Below, in pieces: positions 59,951-64,000 of a stretch of DNA of 64,000 nt. The notes under the pieces are model-generated. The model searched no databases and was not told the origin of the DNA. It was given only the letters and a program-made list of their open reading frames with translations. Position 1 is the first letter of the stretch, and each line of letters starts with the position of its first letter. Origin of the DNA: Tunturiibacter gelidiferens (GTDB lineage Bacteria; Acidobacteriota; Terriglobia; Terriglobales; Acidobacteriaceae); NCBI RefSeq assembly GCF_014201335.1, contig NZ_JACHEB010000001.1:186001-250000 (forward strand), in the 5' to 3' direction. A program made the position numbers and the translations under genes.

Positions 59951-62900
59951 TTAGAACAGCACCTTGAGGGCAAACTGATACTGCCGTGCGGTGTAGTTCG
60001 GATCGGTCTGCGAGATGCTTCCGAATCCGGCATTACCCAAGGAGTCGCCAGGTTGACCGTTCTGGAGGTAGAAGTTCGGCGTGTTCGAGATGTTGTAGCT
60101 CTCTGCGCGGAACTGCAGTCCCACCCGTTCGGTGATGGTGAAGTTCTTGAAGACGGAGAGGTCCACGTGACGGAAGTTGGGTCCGAACAGCACGTTGCGC
60201 GGTGCGGTTCCAATAACTCCGAGGACCGGTTGAGGGGCGAATGCAGCAGTGTTGAAGAAGTCGTGAATCGACTTCGATCCGCGAGGATCAGCGATCAGAT
60301 TGGGACGATCGTTGCCTCCGCTGTTTTGCGGAACGGCACGGTTACTGAAGCCGTTTCCATCAGGATTGTCGATACCACTGCCGCTGTTGATGATGGTGAA
60401 AGGTTTGCCACTCTGCCAGACGGTGATGGTATTGAACGACCATCCGCCAAAAGCGGCTTTCTTAGCACCTGTGAAGTTCTTGCCGTACTGCAGTTCGTAG
60501 TTCAGACCGAGAGCGAAGCGGTTTTGGATATCAAGTTCTGCCACCGCGTACTCGGTTGCCCGGATGTTGAACGGATTTGCATTGCTCCAACCCTGGTTGC
60601 TTCCCTGCTGGGAGAAGCCAGTGATGTCGCTCAGAGCTTTGCCCCAAGTGTAGTTCGCATCAAAGGACAGCCCCTTGGAAAAGCGACGCTGGAAGGAGGT
60701 TTGGAGAGCGTTGTAGTTGGAGATACCGCCGCTGTTGATGTAGCTGATACCGCCTGGTGCGTTAGGTCCGGCAGCATGGAAGACTGCATCAAGCGGACGG
60801 GCTCCGCCTACTGGGTTGGTTGCGCTTCCCAGCGGGGCAAAGGGATTGTAGGGCAACGCCTGATTGACGTTGTTGATGGACTCCGGCAGATGCTGTCCTA
60901 TGTTTCCGACGAATCCGATAGTGAAGACGTTGGGTCCAAACTGCTGCTCGACTTGCAGGTTGTACTGCTGGATCATGGCGTTCTTGAACTTCGGTGCCTC
61001 GGCTACGAACCCGATACCGGGGATCGTGGCGAGATTGGCGAGTTGTGCTACTGACGGGGCGGCGGGTTGCGGTATACCCGAGGTGAGGTTACCGGGTTGG
61101 CCCTGAAGCGTGCAATCATCATTTTGGCCACTCGGAAGAGCCCCACCGTTTTCGTACTTTATGAGCTGGACCGCTATGGTGGATTGGCAAGACGGGTTAT
61201 AGACGGACGTAAATGGAGCATTTTTCAGGTCGGCGTTGGAGGTGTAGTTACCAGGGAAGTAACTAATTCCGTAGCCGCCGCGGATGACGGTCTGTGGTGT
61301 CGCCGAGAAGGAGAAACCAACACGTGGGGCGACGTCACCGTAGTCAGTCGGGATGTTGACCTGTGAGTTGACGCCGTTGACACCAGCAATCTTCAAGGCG
61401 CTGCTTGTGGCGGCTGCTGGGTTGCTAAGCGCATCGAGAAAGTCATAATTCGAGATGTGGTTGTGCGCTTCGGTGAATGGGGTAAATACGTCGTAGCGGA
61501 GGCCATAGATCGCGGTCAACCTTGAACTGACCTTCCAGCTGTCCTGGATGAAGCCACCCGGCTCCCAGCTGCGGTAGTCGGGGGGGGCAATGTTGAAATT
61601 ACGCTGCTGGTTATTGAAGCCGCCGAGCAGAGTCGAGGCCAGCTGGTTGTCCTGAATTGTTTTCTGGTCTTTGTTGGCGTTTAGGGTGTCGCTCTGAAGG
61701 TTGAACTGATATGCACCGACTGCGGAGGCACTTTGGACGTTACGGGCCTGGCGGCGAATCAAGCTGAGGCCGCCCTTGATGTTGTGGTTGCCCTTGGTCC
61801 AGCTAACAGTACCTGAGTACTGGAAGGTGTTGTCGATGTCCTGCAGGGGAACATAAGCACCGTCGCCGATGTCGCCAAAGGGGCCGACCGCGAAGGGCGT
61901 GAGGGAATCAGCAAAGGGGCTGAAGCTGGTCATGCTCGCCGGGAAGCCGAGTTTCTGGTCGATTCCGATGCCGTAGTTGAGTGGAAGAGAGAGGTTGTTG
62001 ATGCGGGTGTAGCCCAACCGCAGGTCGACCAGCAGGCCCGGATTAAAGATGTGCGTAAAACCAAATGCAAACTGTTGTGCGAAGTCGGATGCGGGACCAT
62101 CGAAGTTGTATCTTCCGCCCGAAACCTCAACACCATTTACGGTTCCGAAGTTGGGAGGCGTGAAGCTAGTAACTTTGTTGTAGGACCAACGGCCGAACAG
62201 CAGGTTTTTATCGTTCAACTTATGGTCTACGCGAGCGTCATAGAGGTTGTAGTTCTGTGTTTTGCTCGGGCTGATGATGTAGTTGTTTGAGAGACTGCTG
62301 TTGGTAGGTGCCGGGTACAGCTTGAGGTAGGCGAGTGCAATCGGATTGATGGGAACGGGTCCACCGGTGCCTGGAACCAACCCCTGATGCGCCTGAAGAG
62401 TTCCGTTATTGGTGGTGAAGAGCGCCTCGGGCGATCCACCGTTGAGGCTGTTGATGTTGTTGTATTCGTCGATTGTCGGGACGGTGCCGGTGTCGGTAAC
62501 GCCCTGGACGTTCCGGAGACCTTCGTAGTCAAAGTAGAAGAAGGTTCTATCTTTGATGATCGGTCCGCCGATGCTGGCGCCGTACTGATTCTGACGCAGC
62601 TCTGGTTTGTTGCCGGTGGTTGCGAAGACGTTACGGGCGTCGAAGATGTCGTTGCGGAAGTATTCGTAGACCGAACCGTGGAATGCGTTTGTTCCAGAGC
62701 GGGTGATGAGGTTGATGACGCCGCCTGCGGTACGACCAGCCTCTGGAGAGTAGCTGTTGGTCTGGACGGTGATCTCCTGGATACCTTCGACGTTCGGCTT
62801 GATACCGATGGTGCCAATGATGCGTTCGTTGTCGTCGATACCGTCAACGACCCAGTTGTTGAGCGAGTCGTCCTGTCCGTTGACGGACAAGCCGGCTGCG

Positions 62901-63505
62901 TTGGTGCGGCGATCGTCGGGACGGCCACCGCTCGAGAGGCCGTTGCCTGCACCTTCGTTAGCGCCGGGGACAAGGCCCACGAGCTGAACGAAGTTACGGC
63001 CGTTGAGGGGAAGATCCTGCACTGCTTTTGCGGTAACGGTGGTGCTGACGGTTGCGCTGTCAGCCTGAAGAAGAGGGGTGCTGGCGGTGACTTCGACGAC
63101 GGTGGACTCTGAACCGGTCAGAAGGTGTACGTCGTTGCGGGCACGGTCACCAGCTTCTACGGAGAGATCGTTGGTGATAGAAGCCTGGAAGCCGGCGGCT
63201 TTGACCGAGACGGAGTAGTGTCCGACCGGCAGGAGTGTGAATGTGTAGTCGCCAGATCCGTTGGAGGTGGCGGTGCGCTTCTCGTTGGTTCCGACGTTGG
63301 TGAGGACGATGGTGGCGTTGGGAACGACGGCGCCGGTGGCATCGGTGACAGTACCGAGGATGTCGGCGGTGGTCAGCTGCGCGAAGGCTGCTGAGGTAAA
63401 GAGGACAAGGAGCGCCAAGAGGTAAGCCGGCTTACTCCATCCCCGAGATATTCTGCGTCCGCACTGGCCTATGCGGTTCATGTGGGATTTCGAATCGTAG
63501 ATCAT
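59951..63505 (-). CDS. Oar-like TonB-dependent receptor
   Basis: This 1,184-residue outer-membrane protein has a signal peptide (about 19-40: PAYLLALLVLFTSAAFA), then a carboxypeptidase-regulatory-like Ig domain (TADILGTVTDATGAVVPNA, YTFTLLPVGHYSVSVKAAGF), a plug domain (LPLNGRNFVQLVGLVPGANEG) and a long beta-barrel ending in the aromatic residue Phe (QYQFALKVLF). It would import a bulky substrate using the TonB-ExbBD system, encoded elsewhere. The GH1 gene follows on the same strand after 320 nt. Palindromes upstream suggest control by a LacI-type regulator. Confidence 0.94.
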   Translation of the reverse strand: MIYDSKSHMNRIGQCGRRISRGWSKPAYLLALLVLFTSAAFAQLTTADILGTVTDATGAVVPNATIVLTNVGTNEKRTATSNGSGDYTFTLLPVGHYSVSVKAAGFQASITNDLSVEAGDRARNDVHLLTGSESTVVEVTASTPLLQADSATVSTTVTAKAVQDLPLNGRNFVQLVGLVPGANEGAGNGLSSGGRPDDRRTNAAGLSVNGQDDSLNNWVVDGIDDNERIIGTIGIKPNVEGIQEITVQTNSYSPEAGRTAGGVINLITRSGTNAFHGSVYEYFRNDIFDARNVFATTGNKPELRQNQYGASIGGPIIKDRTFFYFDYEGLRNVQGVTDTGTVPTIDEYNNINSLNGGSPEALFTTNNGTLQAHQGLVPGTGGPVPINPIALAYLKLYPAPTNSSLSNNYIISPSKTQNYNLYDARVDHKLNDKNLLFGRWSYNKVTSFTPPNFGTVNGVEVSGGRYNFDGPASDFAQQFAFGFTHIFNPGLLVDLRLGYTRINNLSLPLNYGIGIDQKLGFPASMTSFSPFADSLTPFAVGPFGDIGDGAYVPLQDIDNTFQYSGTVSWTKGNHNIKGGLSLIRRQARNVQSASAVGAYQFNLQSDTLNANKDQKTIQDNQLASTLLGGFNNQQRNFNIAPPDYRSWEPGGFIQDSWKVSSRLTAIYGLRYDVFTPFTEAHNHISNYDFLDALSNPAAATSSALKIAGVNGVNSQVNIPTDYGDVAPRVGFSFSATPQTVIRGGYGISYFPGNYTSNADLKNAPFTSVYNPSCQSTIAVQLIKYENGGALPSGQNDDCTLQGQPGNLTSGIPQPAAPSVAQLANLATIPGIGFVAEAPKFKNAMIQQYNLQVEQQFGPNVFTIGFVGNIGQHLPESINNVNQALPYNPFAPLGSATNPVGGARPLDAVFHAAGPNAPGGISYINSGGISNYNALQTSFQRRFSKGLSFDANYTWGKALSDITGFSQQGSNQGWSNANPFNIRATEYAVAELDIQNRFALGLNYELQYGKNFTGAKKAAFGGWSFNTITVWQSGKPFTIINSGSGIDNPDGNGFSNRAVPQNSGGNDRPNLIADPRGSKSIHDFFNTAAFAPQPVLGVIGTAPRNVLFGPNFRHVDLSVFKNFTITERVGLQFRAESYNISNTPNFYLQNGQPGDSLGNAGFGSISQTDPNYTARQYQFALKVLF

Positions 63506-63537
63506 GTGGTTGTCCTGCCCTTCGGTGCTTGGTTTGT

Positions 63538-63556
63538 AAATCGTTTAAGTCGATTT
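63538..63556. promoter_or_regulatory. Inverted repeat AAATCG-N7-CGATTT
   Basis: Six-bp perfect arms (63538-63543 and 63551-63556) flank TTTAAGT, 33 nt before the receptor start. The core CGTTTAAGTCGATT also occurs at 39220-39233, upstream of the giant repeat gene. Confidence 0.35.
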
Positions 63557-63679
63557 CTCGTTACAGTGCTTGGCTGGCAGAGTTTCGTTGAATTCTGCTC
63601 AACAAACTAGGGATGCATTTTGCTGTTTTATGGAAAAATCGTCCTATTTGAGGCAAGTGAAGCTTGTGGTGCATTTACT

Positions 63680-63691
63680 TCAAACGTTTGA
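63680..63691. promoter_or_regulatory. LacI-type palindrome TCAAACGTTTGA
   Basis: This 12-bp perfect palindrome has the central AAACGTTT typical of LacI-family operators. It lies 175 nt upstream of the TonB-dependent receptor start and could also serve a gene beginning to the right of the window. Confidence 0.5.
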
Positions 63692-64000
63692 GTAGAGGAA
63701 ATGACGTTAGTCTTCCCCGGCTGAGGATTCTGCTGGATTGAACTATTGCTTGTCAAGAAAGTTTTTGGCGCGGGGGTGATTCCGAAGACCCTGCAGAAAC
63801 AATCCCGCATTGTTGGTCGTACCAGTTTGACTTTGGGTTGAAGTCTCTCGATGAGAACGAGGAGATGATCATGCGGAATGGGGCTAATTTTGGGCAGGAT
63901 TGAAGAAAAGCTGAGGCGGGGTTGGGAATTGGTCCGACGATTGAAGGAGACCTTTTGGACTCAGACTGGTTACTCCTTTAAAGAAAGGGGAGGAGAGCGC

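Larger units (their letters stand above)
63506..64000. other. Upstream region of the TonB-dependent receptor and right edge
   Basis: No gene is visible in these 495 bases, but a ribosome-binding-like AAAGGGGAGGAG at 63984-63995 suggests a gene starting on the plus strand just beyond the window. The region should carry the receptor promoter. Confidence 0.4.

Overview
The window looks like a chromosomal segment of an Acidobacteriota (Terriglobia / Acidobacteriaceae-type) genome. The evidence is a very long Oar-like TonB-dependent receptor with an N-terminal carboxypeptidase-regulatory-like domain, a giant secreted protein of FG-GAP/VCBS and Ig-like repeats, an acidobacterial-style PadR-led operon, M13 and M61 peptidases, a GC-rich base composition and many lineage-typical secreted proteins of unknown function. 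The assignment comes from family recognition and gene style, not from a database search. I see no rRNA, tRNA, CRISPR array, prophage or insertion sequence.

Layout. 0-7 kb: two short-chain dehydrogenases, an acyl-CoA desaturase, an EF-P paralogue of the EfpL/YeiP type, a protein that is about half Asp/Glu, a membrane diguanylate cyclase and a sodium:solute symporter. 7-15.6 kb: divergent M13 and M61 metallopeptidases, a BrkB/YihY membrane protein, a metallo-beta-lactamase-fold hydrolase with an aldo/keto reductase, and a type II NADH dehydrogenase. 15.7-19.4 kb: a two-gene secreted unit whose large member carries a matrixin-like fold signature with every zinc ligand replaced. 19.5-31.7 kb: thioredoxin reductase, membrane and secreted hypotheticals, a TetR regulator divergent from an NmrA-type oxidoreductase, a VOC protein, a GNAT enzyme, a PadR / small membrane protein / alpha-beta hydrolase operon, DUF486, YggS and an APC permease. 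31.8-38.9 kb: an outer-membrane beta-barrel gene directly behind the 2,169-residue repeat protein.

39.3-46.2 kb is an amino-sugar catabolic cluster: SIS-type glucosamine-6-phosphate deaminase, NagA, a GntR/UTRA regulator, an MFS sugar transporter, NanE and a lactonase-fold protein. Together these would import and deacetylate GlcNAc/ManNAc-type sugars and deliver fructose 6-phosphate. 46.8-51.4 kb carries a CGNR zinc-finger regulator with a promoter-embedded operator, small secreted proteins, YceI, DUF4136, RlpA and an HSL-type esterase. 51.4-56 kb encodes an electron-transfer flavoprotein and a membrane iron-sulfur oxidoreductase, a likely route from acyl-CoA dehydrogenases to menaquinone. 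The right end has a membrane-bound MutS homologue, a Tat-exported GH1 beta-glucosidase and the TonB-dependent receptor, suggesting glycoside capture and hydrolysis.

Non-coding structure is a notable feature. There are two roughly 130-bp copies of one intergenic repeat in opposite orientation, each just 3' of a gene; two copies of a second shorter palindromic repeat; REP-like GTCATC elements; and several sharp palindromes in promoters.
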